From BTUB01 sp963836585 (GTDB lineage: Bacteria; Babelota; Babeliae; Babelales; Vermiphilaceae), in assembly GCA_963836585.1 (NCBI GenBank), contig CAWIJV010000003.1, positions 310,001 through 374,000 of the forward strand: a stretch of DNA of 64,000 nt, written 5' to 3'. This document shows positions 53,105 to 60,463 of this stretch, one piece after another. The notes beneath the pieces were generated by a model that worked only from the letters and a program-made list of their open reading frames with translations, had not been told where the DNA came from and did no database searches. The stretch's first letter is position 1; each line of letters opens with the position of its first letter. The translations under genes were made by a program, and so were the position numbers.

Positions 53105-53351
53105 TGAATGGCGCCTTGTATCTTATAATTATCAACCAAAACGTTGCTAAAAATGAGAGTACCAGGATTACCGGTTGAATGGAAGGCAGTAAAAGTAAAG
53201 AGCCTGCAGCGCAGAGTAAAAATACCAGGCGCATGAAGGTAAAAATTACGTGAGTCACTAAAGAAGAGACTCCTTTTGCCTTGAGCAAAAGGAGTCCATA
53301 ACTATATCCAAGAAGTATGCCGGAGATGAGAGAGACTAAAATGTTGAGCAT
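53073..53351 (-). CDS. Small AtpI-like membrane protein
   Basis: Start at ATG 53351, just after the FolC-like stop. About 92 residues with three hydrophobic segments (NILVSLISGILLGYSYG, FTFMRLVFLLCAAGSLLLL, PVILVLSFLATFWLIII). The position upstream of atpB suits AtpI, which helps assemble the c ring, or the AtpR-type protein of N-ATPases. Motif evidence is weak, so the call is by position. Confidence 0.6.
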   Translation of the reverse strand: MLNILVSLISGILLGYSYGLLLLKAKGVSSLVTHVIFTFMRLVFLLCAAGSLLLLPSIQPVILVLSFLATFWLIIIRYKAPFNEKSRTSPLE

Positions 53352-53355
53352 GTAA

Positions 53356-54765
53356 TTAAAGTTTCTTGATACCTTTATAATTCCAGTATTCAGCAACAAT
53401 CGAAGGTGAACCGGTAACAATTACCAAGCCATGACGTTCATCAACCGTTTTTTGTGCCGCTTCAAATGCTTCTTTAAAGGTTTTTGCCGCACGTGCTTTA
53501 ATCTTCCAGGTGTTGCGAATATCGCTGACTACTTTTTCAACATCCCATACCGATGCATTTAATTGCCCAGGCAATGGATTTACCGGGCAGACAATAACTT
53601 GTCCGGCCGTTTTTTTGAAGAAGTAACGCAGTAACTTAAAGAATTGCGGAAGGTTTAGCTCTTCATTATCGCATCCTAATACCAGGGTGATACCCTTGAT
53701 CGATTTTTGATAATGCAATAAGCGGGTGCCCAGTAATAAGTTTTTAAAGGCGTCTAAGTTGTTGGCATTATCAAGTAAGATGCTTGGCTTTTCTTTATCC
53801 AGAAGTTGAAAACGAGCCGGAAGCAGATTGGAAGTTTCTTTCCAAAATTGCTCGACCGTTTTCTTAGGATTTTCGGCGCGTCGCTTCACTTCATTGAGCG
53901 TTGGGCGGCCGCGCAGACCTTTTTGTTTGCTGAGTAAGGTGCTGGCAACTACCGCATTATCATTCATAAAGCTGTTCACATAGGTGTGGGCAATACGTTC
54001 TGCCAAAGCAGCGCATCTGCCGTGCAGCTGTTCAAATGGGTAAGGTAATGCTGCCAATTTTCTGATCGGCATTGACCAAATACCATTTTTTTCTTTTGCG
54101 ATATCATGCATCACTTGTAAATTTAATTTGCTTTGATCAGCCGATACCACATAGGTGTCGGGCTTTACGATGCCCATGATATCAACAATCATATCTTTGA
54201 TTGCCGATTCATCATCATGAGTAACGCGGGTGATCGCGGTAATTTTTGGACTGCAGATGTTGGTAGCATTTAAGGTGCCGCCGTTGCTCACTTCAAGAAG
54301 GGCAACATCAACAGTACTGTTTTTGAAAAACAGCAATGCCATCATCGTTAAAATTTCATAAGAATTTGCCTTTAATCCCAACGATTCTGCCATGGTGATC
54401 ACCTCATTACCCAGTTCGGTAAAGGTTTTATTGGCAATCGTTTCATTGTTCAGGCAAAAGCGTTCATTATAGGTGAGAATATGGGGGGAGTAGAAGGTGC
54501 CTACGGTAAGCCCTTCTTCTCGCAACAGTTGTGCGGCAAAATTGATGGTAAGACTCTTACCATTGGTGCCGGCTACTAAGACGGTATTTAATTTCTGAGA
54601 AGGATGTGAAAAGGCTTGATCAAGTTTTTTCATTACCGAAAGATTTTTATCGGTAGCATTTGTGTTCCAGTTAGCATCCAAAAATTCGATGATTTCATGA
54701 TGGCTGCGCTGTTTGCCCAGGGCTACTGAATCTTTGGGTGTTATCTGCTTTGTATTCGTTTTCAT
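53356..54765 (-). CDS. FolC-like Mur ligase (folylpolyglutamate/dihydrofolate synthase family)
   Basis: A 469-residue protein with P-loop VLVAGTNGKS (about 62-71) and the Mur-ligase segments YSPHILTYNERF and EVSNGGTLNATN (the family usually has GLGGRLDATN). VTHDDESAI replaces the usual GLDH metal-site region. Overall order and length fit FolC, which adds glutamate to folates. The altered loops, with R to T and D to N changes, suggest changed substrate or reduced activity. It ends 4 bp before the AtpI-like gene. Confidence 0.78.
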   Translation of the reverse strand: MKTNTKQITPKDSVALGKQRSHHEIIEFLDANWNTNATDKNLSVMKKLDQAFSHPSQKLNTVLVAGTNGKSLTINFAAQLLREEGLTVGTFYSPHILTYNERFCLNNETIANKTFTELGNEVITMAESLGLKANSYEILTMMALLFFKNSTVDVALLEVSNGGTLNATNICSPKITAITRVTHDDESAIKDMIVDIMGIVKPDTYVVSADQSKLNLQVMHDIAKEKNGIWSMPIRKLAALPYPFEQLHGRCAALAERIAHTYVNSFMNDNAVVASTLLSKQKGLRGRPTLNEVKRRAENPKKTVEQFWKETSNLLPARFQLLDKEKPSILLDNANNLDAFKNLLLGTRLLHYQKSIKGITLVLGCDNEELNLPQFFKLLRYFFKKTAGQVIVCPVNPLPGQLNASVWDVEKVVSDIRNTWKIKARAAKTFKEAFEAAQKTVDERHGLVIVTGSPSIVAEYWNYKGIKKL

Positions 54766-55187
54766 TGGTTCTCCATGGTTAGAATACTATACTCATTTTC
54801 AGCTTAGATTACCCTATAAAAATGTCAAACAATAAATTTTTGGCCAACCATCCGGAGTTTATTTACAAAAGAACAAAACAGAAAGGAGTGGTTTAAGTTA
54901 CAAATGGTAAAAAATAGGGTGAATTGGCCCAAAAATACCCTGTAAAAGCGGCTTTTTGAGGGGATGGCAGTGCCCCCGGTTTTGGAAGGTTTTGGACAAC
55001 AAAAGGGGGTATCAGGGGGGCTGAATGTTTCAATATGAAAATAATAGAAAAAATCAGGTATCTTTCGGATAGAAATGTTATGCTGCCAGCGTACCGATCA
55101 GATGTTACTACCGGTAAAGATTTTTAATTGCTTGACTTGGGTTAAGGTTTCTCGCGTAAGATAGTGTAAAAACTAAAGGAGTCTCCG
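54766..55187. other. Intergenic region between folC-like and pilin genes
   Basis: No gene in 422 bp. A hairpin-capable segment with CCCCC-GG-TTTTG and CAAAAGGGGG lies at about 54974-55015. A -35-like TTGACT at 55133 and -10-like TAAGAT at about 55158 could serve the pilin gene; the spacing (19) is long. Shine-Dalgarno AAAGGAG at 55175-55181. Confidence 0.35.
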
Positions 55188-55664
55188 ATGCTAAAAAAAT
55201 CAGGATTTTCGCTTATAGAACTGATGATTGTGGTAGCTATTATCGCTTTTCTTGCCATGATTGCCGTGCCCAATTACACCCGTTATCTGGCCAAAGCAAA
55301 GCGCGCGGAAGCGTACATGCAATTAAGTTCAATTTATGCAGCGCAAAAAGCATACTGGGCCGAGCATGGCCGTTATTCATCGCAATTGGGTGGTCAAGGC
55401 GGCATAGGCTGGGAACCCGAAGGCTATCATGGCGGTGGTGCGGATGAGAAGTTTTATTACACGTATGGATTTCCCGGCTCAGAAGGGGTGAACTGTTACA
55501 CCGGAAAGCTGGGGACTTCAAGTGGATCTTTAAGTAATGCGCATGCTGATACTACCACCTTTGTTGCAGTAGCTGCCGGTGATATTGATGGTGATGGATC
55601 GCCTGATATTATTGCCGTGGACCAGTTTAACAATATCGTGATTTTGCAGGATGATTTGGCATGA
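55188..55664 (+). CDS. pilA: Type IV pilin-like protein (class III signal)
   Basis: N-terminal KSGFSLIELMIVVAIIAFLA is the prepilin motif: cleavage after G6 and methylation of F7 are expected, with glutamate E11 (fifth in the mature protein). About 150 mature residues; the globular part is Gly-rich and ends in an acidic DIDGDGSPDI loop resembling calcium-binding repeats. It could be a major pilin or a minor pseudopilin of a secretion system; only the prepilin peptidase is nearby. Shine-Dalgarno AAAGGAG fits well. Confidence 0.85.
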   Translation: MLKKSGFSLIELMIVVAIIAFLAMIAVPNYTRYLAKAKRAEAYMQLSSIYAAQKAYWAEHGRYSSQLGGQGGIGWEPEGYHGGGADEKFYYTYGFPGSEGVNCYTGKLGTSSGSLSNAHADTTTFVAVAAGDIDGDGSPDIIAVDQFNNIVILQDDLA

Positions 55665-55673
55665 GGAGTGAGG

Positions 55674-56282
55674 ATGAAAATTTTTTTTGTAATAGTCTTA
55701 CTGGGTGGCTTGATGGCTGGCTCTCTCATTGCAATTGAAAAGCAATTATCTTTTGCAATGAAGGATACTATCTTTAGACCTGATCCTGTAGCTGTTGCCA
55801 GAGCACGACAAATTATTTGTGATGTTGATGATTGGCTGCATCAACCAAAAGATAAAATAGTCATCAAATCAGTGCGTTGTGAAGATGAGCTTGAATGCAC
55901 ATATACCAAAAAAATGGTGCGTAAACACAAGCGCCCTCTAGAATCTATTACACAGTTTGTTTTTTGCAGCGATGAGAGTCGCGTCACGATGATTCCGAAC
56001 TTCAGAACTGATATTAAGGTAAGCCTGATCACCTGGATCAATGATGAAAGTTTTTGGGAAGTATATTTAAGTGCCGGGCATGTGGGAAAATTAGATGAAG
56101 CGCTCTATATTGTTCCGCCACAATTTGCTCAAAAGCAGACCACGTGTGTTATTGAACATCCATTGGGTAAAAAATTTGAATTAACAACGATGGCACTAGA
56201 ATCTTTTATGAAACAGGTTGAAGGCAGAACTTCATTTGATACGCCCGATGACGGCAGATCATCATCAAGTGGGGAAGAATAA
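55674..56282 (+). CDS. Exported protein of unknown function, 202 aa
   Basis: AGGAG five bases before ATG 55674. Leader MKIFFVIVLLGGLMAGSLI, with no Met boundary, then a soluble domain with cysteine pairs (RCEDELEC, FCSDES) and an acidic serine-rich tail (DDGRSSSSGEE). It follows the pilin gene by 9 bp and may be part of pilus biogenesis, but no motif supports that. Ends convergently with the prepilin peptidase gene, overlapping by 18 bp. Confidence 0.68.
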   Translation: MKIFFVIVLLGGLMAGSLIAIEKQLSFAMKDTIFRPDPVAVARARQIICDVDDWLHQPKDKIVIKSVRCEDELECTYTKKMVRKHKRPLESITQFVFCSDESRVTMIPNFRTDIKVSLITWINDESFWEVYLSAGHVGKLDEALYIVPPQFAQKQTTCVIEHPLGKKFELTTMALESFMKQVEGRTSFDTPDDGRSSSSGEE

Positions 56283-57020
56283 AAGTAAACTCTTACTAAA
56301 CAAAACAAAGATCATTGCACCCAAAGCCAGAAAAGGGCCGAAGGCAATAGCGATGGTCTTTTTTTGTTTGTGAATGATCATATAAGCAAGTCCGCAGAGA
56401 GCACCAACTGTGCTGGCAATCATGAGAGTTGGCCAGCAGCCCCAGGGGCCAATAAAGGCGCCAATAAAAGCGAGCAGTTCCAAATCACCTTGCCCCATTC
56501 CTTCTCGGCCGGTGACTCGCCAAAAACAGTAGGCGGTGATAAATAAAATGAGATATCCGGTGATTGATCCGATGAAACTTTCAAATAATGAAAGCGGGAG
56601 CCATCCCAGTGCGGCAAAAATCCAACCGAAGGGAATCAGAAGCAGCGTGACATACCGGCTGATGAGCATCATCTCCAAATCGGTGCGAATGGTAACAATC
56701 AAAGCGGAAAAGAATATTGCATACGCAAACCAATAGTGCGCAGGCACCAAAAAATAGAGTGCGCTCAGGCTGATGAGCGTAATGATTTCTATAAACGGGT
56801 AAAGCCAAGAGATGGGAGATTTGCAGGAGCGGCATCTGCCACCCAGCAAAAGATAAGAAAGAAGCGGAATATTATCATACCAGGCAAGGGGATGATGGCA
56901 TGCGGGGCACGCCGAGCCGGGGGTAATAATACTTTGGCCCCGTAAAATGCGATAGCCCACCACATTTAAAAATGATCCCCAGACTAAAAAGAGGGGAACT
57001 AATCCGAATCCGAGCTTGAT
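56265..57020 (-). CDS. pilD: Prepilin peptidase / methyltransferase (candidate ATC start)
   Basis: The C-terminal TM domain has the GxGD aspartyl-protease motif (GMGQGDLELLAFIGAFIG) and a first aspartate in RTDLEMMLI; the N-terminal part has the two zinc-type pairs CPACHHP and CRSCKSP. It cleaves and N-methylates prepilins such as the neighbour at 55188. The first conventional start (GTG 56963) would lack the usual first helix. The frame continues through KLGFGLVPLFLVWGSFLNVVGYR, matching the family start, to ATC 57020, seven bases after AAGGAG and inside rbfA. I therefore propose an ATC start. Confidence 0.85.
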   Translation of the reverse strand: MKLGFGLVPLFLVWGSFLNVVGYRILRGQSIITPGSACPACHHPLAWYDNIPLLSYLLLGGRCRSCKSPISWLYPFIEIITLISLSALYFLVPAHYWFAYAIFFSALIVTIRTDLEMMLISRYVTLLLIPFGWIFAALGWLPLSLFESFIGSITGYLILFITAYCFWRVTGREGMGQGDLELLAFIGAFIGPWGCWPTLMIASTVGALCGLAYMIIHKQKKTIAIAFGPFLALGAMIFVLFSKSLLLFFPT

Positions 57021-57376
57021 GGGATGTCTCCTTTTATGCGCTCCAAGAGTCCCTCAATGCGTTGCTGCTTTTCAAACTGATCATCAAATTTAAAGATCAG
57101 CTCCGGCGTGTAACGGCTTTTGATGGTCTTTGCCAGCGCATGCCGCAGGGAAGATTTATACAAGATCAAGAAGGGTAGTTTCTCTTTAAAATCGGCTACG
57201 CCCCCACTTGTATAAAAAAAGATGGTGCAGACGCTCTTATCATCCGAGAGCTGTACTCGATTTACAAACATGCCCCCAAGCCGTTTATCATCGAGCATAG
57301 TCTGAGAAAAAAGCTGTGCGATAGCGCGAAACAGCAGCGATTCTTTTTGGGATTTTTTTATCGAGGATACGCTCAT
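56999..57376 (-). CDS. rbfA: Ribosome-binding factor A
   Basis: A 125-residue KH-type protein: the central DKRLGGMFVNRVQLSDD and C-terminal TPELIFKFDDQFEKQQRIEGLL match RbfA, which binds 16S rRNA helix 1 during small-subunit maturation. An acidic serine tail (SSSDSD) ends it. Stop-to-start distance to rpsU upstream is 2 bp; it overlaps the proposed prepilin-peptidase start. Confidence 0.82.
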   Translation of the reverse strand: MSVSSIKKSQKESLLFRAIAQLFSQTMLDDKRLGGMFVNRVQLSDDKSVCTIFFYTSGGVADFKEKLPFLILYKSSLRHALAKTIKSRYTPELIFKFDDQFEKQQRIEGLLERIKGDIPSSSDSD

Positions 57377-57378
57377 GC

Positions 57379-57588
57379 TTATGAAGGCTTATTGTTGATC
57401 ATGCGCATTAAATTTTGCTTGATGGCGCGCACGAGACGTTTTCTGCGTTTTTGGGTTGGCGATTCAAAATAGACCGTACGTTTCATATCTCGCACCACCC
57501 CTTCACGTTCAATTTTCTTCTTTAATTGTTTAAGGGCGCGTTCAACATTTGAACTGACATAAATTGAGATATTCGATTTGCGTGACAT
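57379..57588 (-). CDS. rpsU: 30S ribosomal protein bS21
   Basis: 69 residues, basic, with VERALKQLKKKIEREGVVRDMKR and the KKR/RKRL tail typical of bS21. In many bacteria it is involved in translation initiation on the 30S subunit. First gene of an rpsU-rbfA-prepilin peptidase unit. A palindromic repeat block lies directly upstream. Confidence 0.88.
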   Translation of the reverse strand: MSRKSNISIYVSSNVERALKQLKKKIEREGVVRDMKRTVYFESPTQKRRKRLVRAIKQNLMRMINNKPS

Positions 57589-57599
57589 ATGATATCGCA

Positions 57600-57893
57600 G
57601 GCCTTTCTTATTCCCGTTCGCTTCGAGTGAGGCCGAAGGCCGAATCGAGAAGTCTTTTTATATTTTTTGACAACATCTTAAATTCTAGGGGAAAATAGCC
57701 ATTATGTCTACTGGTATCCTAGCGGACAGTTCTTTAAACTCAGCCTGCCCGACGAAGCCTTGGCGAAGTCGGGGGCGAACGGTTTTCCGTTCGTGGTGAG
57801 TGATTGCGAAGGCGTTGTATCCGGCCTTCGTAGCCTCTGCGTCATAGCTCCAGTTGTATTGCCGTAGAACTACGGCGGAGTAGGCTCGAACCA
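57600..57893. repeat. Block of interspersed palindromic repeats
   Basis: Contains CGTTCGCTTCGAGTGAGGCC with its complement-like GGCCGAATCGAG, then GACGAAGCCTTGGCGAAGTC, CGAACGG-tttt-CCGTTCG and GTGAGTGATTGCGAAGGC. Same family as 36205-36486, 40950-41032 and 32296-32334. An apparent minus-strand reading frame here (57685-57894) is an artefact of the repeat. Confidence 0.75.
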
Positions 57894-57894
57894 T

Positions 57895-59463
57895 CTAGAA
57901 TATCAAATTCAGGGTAAACAGGGCCGTCGTGCTATTGTAGGCATTTCTCACATGAAACATCTGCTGCCAGAGGAAACCGATGCCAAAATTAGGGGAAATA
58001 TCATAGGTAAAGGAGAAGTTGGCCAGCTGTACCCGCCAGGCAGTATTGGGGCATTTTGCCTGTGGGTCATTCAGATCAGGAGCCGGAATAAAGGCCGGAT
58101 CCGGGTCAATCAGACTGATATTATCCTTATTGTGGTGCACATAAACCCATTGAGCATAGAATGAGAGTCTATCCAAGAAATGGTAGGCGGCAAGTTTGCC
58201 CGCGACATAGGCAGAGGCGCCCGGCTGAACCTTTGCTGCTGTGGCAAAGGGGAAGATACTGCTTTGCAGGCAGTTGGTTGGCCAGCGATAGCTGTCAAAA
58301 CTCTTTTTAAAGAAATGGCTGTAGCCAAATTCAGCGCCCAGTTCTACTGTTTCAGAAAAATCGAAATTGAGACCGGCATTTACGTTAGCACTCCAACTAC
58401 CATTATTATTGCCGAAGGGTAGCGAGAAAAATTTCTCCTGTTCTTTGGAGCGCCCGGAAGGAATCCCCACCCCAAAACGTATGAAGGGGATTGCCAACGC
58501 GCGCGCCCAACTCAAATCACGGGCATAGTTTAATACATAGCCATGGCGCCAGTAGAAGGAGAAATAGAGGTCTTCTACACCCCATTTGGTGAAGTTGCAA
58601 ATATTGAGACCAAGCTGTTGCAGAAGAGGAACGAGCGGATCAAAAAGCTTGCAAGTAATGTCGGTAGCATTAACTGAGATACCGCTGCAAGTAACTTGTG
58701 GAGAGCTGGGAGCGGGGACGCTTTGATTGATGGTCAAATTAATTAAGCAGGGGTTAACTACTTGGCTAATTTCAATAATGCCACCTTGAAATTGTATTCC
58801 CCAATCACCGCAAATTTCTGCTTCTAAATCCCATCTGATGCCGCGCTTGCGGTATTTGACCGGCGCTGAGGCATATCCAAATAATGGTTGGCAGGGTGCA
58901 GTTGTATCACCAGAAAAGGTGATATCTTGTTCGGTGACGCTACCAGGATTTTTAGTAGGAAATATAGTAGTGAAAGCGAGTGCCCAAAGAGGATAAAGGG
59001 CCTGAAGTTGAGTGAGGTTTAGGTTTCCCGGAATTGCTCCGGCAAGTAATCCCAGCAAATTCCATCGTCCATCAATATCGCCGATCGCTACCGCATTGGT
59101 GCAAGCGGGAGTCTGTGAGGGAGTACACGCGTTGCTGCAAAAAATATTATCGCAATCAACGGCACATGCATTTATTTTTTGATTGGTGCAGTAAGTGGCA
59201 TTAATAGTTTTTGCCACATTTGCATTTTGCCCGAATGGTGAAAGCGAGAGCATAAAATATTCGGGTGTACCTTTTTCATCCGCCGCGCCAAACATGAGCT
59301 GTTTTTCTCGTTCATACAAGAAATATTGTGGGTCGAGGGTGGTGTACATTGGATAGGGGTCATTGCGGGTATTACTTGGCCAAGCGTTGATTGTTTTATG
59401 GGCGAATATTAACAGGAAAAGGCTGAGGAGAAATGCGCCGCGTTGCTTTTTTACTACCGACAT
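57895..59463 (-). CDS. Outer-membrane beta-barrel protein (porin-like), 522 aa
   Basis: ATG 59463 has AAGGA about six bases upstream. A signal peptide (residues 1-28, ending KTINA) is followed by WPSNTRND, without the Met boundary. The chain has alternating amphipathic strands (SANVNAGLNFDFSETVELGAEFGYSHF, RLSFYAQWVYVHH, TYDISPNFGIGFLWQQM) and ends in ...LFTLNLIF, a terminal aromatic typical of outer-membrane barrels. An N-terminal cysteine-rich loop (CTNQKINACAVDCDNIFCSNAC) is unusual. Likely a porin or adhesin exposed to the host. Confidence 0.78.
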   Translation of the reverse strand: MSVVKKQRGAFLLSLFLLIFAHKTINAWPSNTRNDPYPMYTTLDPQYFLYEREKQLMFGAADEKGTPEYFMLSLSPFGQNANVAKTINATYCTNQKINACAVDCDNIFCSNACTPSQTPACTNAVAIGDIDGRWNLLGLLAGAIPGNLNLTQLQALYPLWALAFTTIFPTKNPGSVTEQDITFSGDTTAPCQPLFGYASAPVKYRKRGIRWDLEAEICGDWGIQFQGGIIEISQVVNPCLINLTINQSVPAPSSPQVTCSGISVNATDITCKLFDPLVPLLQQLGLNICNFTKWGVEDLYFSFYWRHGYVLNYARDLSWARALAIPFIRFGVGIPSGRSKEQEKFFSLPFGNNNGSWSANVNAGLNFDFSETVELGAEFGYSHFFKKSFDSYRWPTNCLQSSIFPFATAAKVQPGASAYVAGKLAAYHFLDRLSFYAQWVYVHHNKDNISLIDPDPAFIPAPDLNDPQAKCPNTAWRVQLANFSFTYDISPNFGIGFLWQQMFHVRNAYNSTTALFTLNLIF

Positions 59464-59534
59464 TTTCAATCCTTTTTAAATTTTAACGTCATATGTGATA
59501 GGTATAGCACCTTTGTTGAGGAGTCGTCAAATTT

Positions 59535-59975
59535 TTAAGTGGGGACCTCCGCGGCCCCCTACTTCCCTCGCGGCAAGGGTTTGGTGCAAAACCCTTGCAA
59601 CCCGTGCACCCAAGGAGACCTTGGGAATCCCGACGAGCGTTATACCGCCTGGGCATTTACCGCTTTCAGCGGACACACCCAGGCTCTCCTCACTCGCAGC
59701 AATCTGCGATTGCTTCTCGGAGTCGCGACGCTCTAAGTAAGAATTTAACCCCTTACCGTTATTTACTTGTGGACTTTTTTACAGCGGGTCACGTTACCCC
59801 CGCTTCCATTTGCCAAACTACATTTTACAGATTTTTTCTGCGCTGCACATCTTCGAGAAAAAAAGCCCGGAGAGGGAATTGGGCGGCGAAAAGAAAGGGG
59901 GATTTTAAAGGGGGCGAAGCTCTCCTTTAACGCACGAGGTGCAGGAGGGTTTGCGAAAACCTTCCTGCCCATGGC
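59535..59975. ncRNA. Hairpin-dense GC-rich noncoding island, candidate structured RNA
   Basis: Several clear stems occur on one strand: GCAAGGGTTT/AAAACCCTTGC (about 59571-59597), CCCAAGG-aga-CCTTGGG (about 59609-59625), GCCTGGG/CCCAGGC (59649-59685) enclosing CCGCT-ttc-AGCGG, GCAATC-tgc-GATTGC (59699-59713), AGCGGG/CCCGCT (about 59782-59804) and a long imperfect stem GCAGGAGGGTTT/AAAACCTTCCTGC (59940-59967). GAGCGT (59635-59640) can pair with ACGCTC (59728-59733), enclosing two of the stems as a multibranch loop. No protein-like frame covers it. It is much more GC-rich than its surroundings. Known families (tmRNA, RNase P, SRP, 6S) are not evident. It could also be mobile or repeat-derived. 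Confidence 0.45.
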
Positions 59976-60053
59976 CGGAGGCCGAATAAAAAAATAAATT
60001 CTTTAAAAAAAATATGTTATAATTACAAAAACTTACTTTGAGTCAAAAAAAAT

Positions 60054-60308
60054 ATGAACTATTGTACCTACTTCACTGCTTCCGTAGACAAAACATTCTG
60101 CTGGTATGTGGTAGCAATCCTCAAAAGCTACGAACACCTGGCTTTTGATCGCACCCTCGACACAGCAACCAATCTTTTTGAATTCTATGTTCCGGCCGAT
60201 CGGGAAAAAGAATTTATCAATCTCATGAGCTATTTTGAAAAACAGCATCTGGTAACCGGCTTAGCCAAGCTGCCCAATCGATTAATGATCCCCGGGCAGG
60301 AGCTATAA
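60054..60308 (+). CDS. Small DUF4911-like protein, 84 aa
   Basis: A cytoplasmic 84-residue protein: TYFTASVDKTFCWYVVAILKSYEHLAFDRTLD, then a strand and FYVPADREKEFINLMSYFEKQ, a pattern resembling DUF4911 (RAM/ACT-like small fold). Function unknown. It is flanked by the hairpin-rich island upstream and by a palindromic repeat downstream. Confidence 0.7.
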   Translation: MNYCTYFTASVDKTFCWYVVAILKSYEHLAFDRTLDTATNLFEFYVPADREKEFINLMSYFEKQHLVTGLAKLPNRLMIPGQEL

Positions 60309-60344
60309 TATCCCCCCCCTATTTACCCTGTAAATAGCCTGCTT

Positions 60345-60395
60345 CCCTTTCATCCTGAGGAGCATCGAAAGATGCGTCTCGAAGGATTGACATTT
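60345..60395. repeat. Interspersed palindromic repeat, short copy
   Basis: TTCATCCTGAGGAGCATCGA followed by AAGATGCGTCTCGAAGGATT, the CCTGAG...CGAAGGAT layout of the repeat family found elsewhere in the window, between the DUF4911-like gene and the SKP1-like family. Confidence 0.55.
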
Positions 60396-60463
60396 ATATA
60401 ATTTCAGATAGTATTAAAATAACAGTAAAAATATAGTAAAATACAGTGAAATTGGAGGTTTTT

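Noticed and set aside
57685..57894. Apparent small minus-strand protein upstream of rpsU
   Set aside because: It consists of palindromic repeat sequence and has no ribosome-binding site or protein-like composition.
59495..59997. Several overlapping small reading frames in both directions
   Set aside because: Arg/Pro-rich translations in three frames at once, no start signals, and the region is better explained by strong RNA-like stems.
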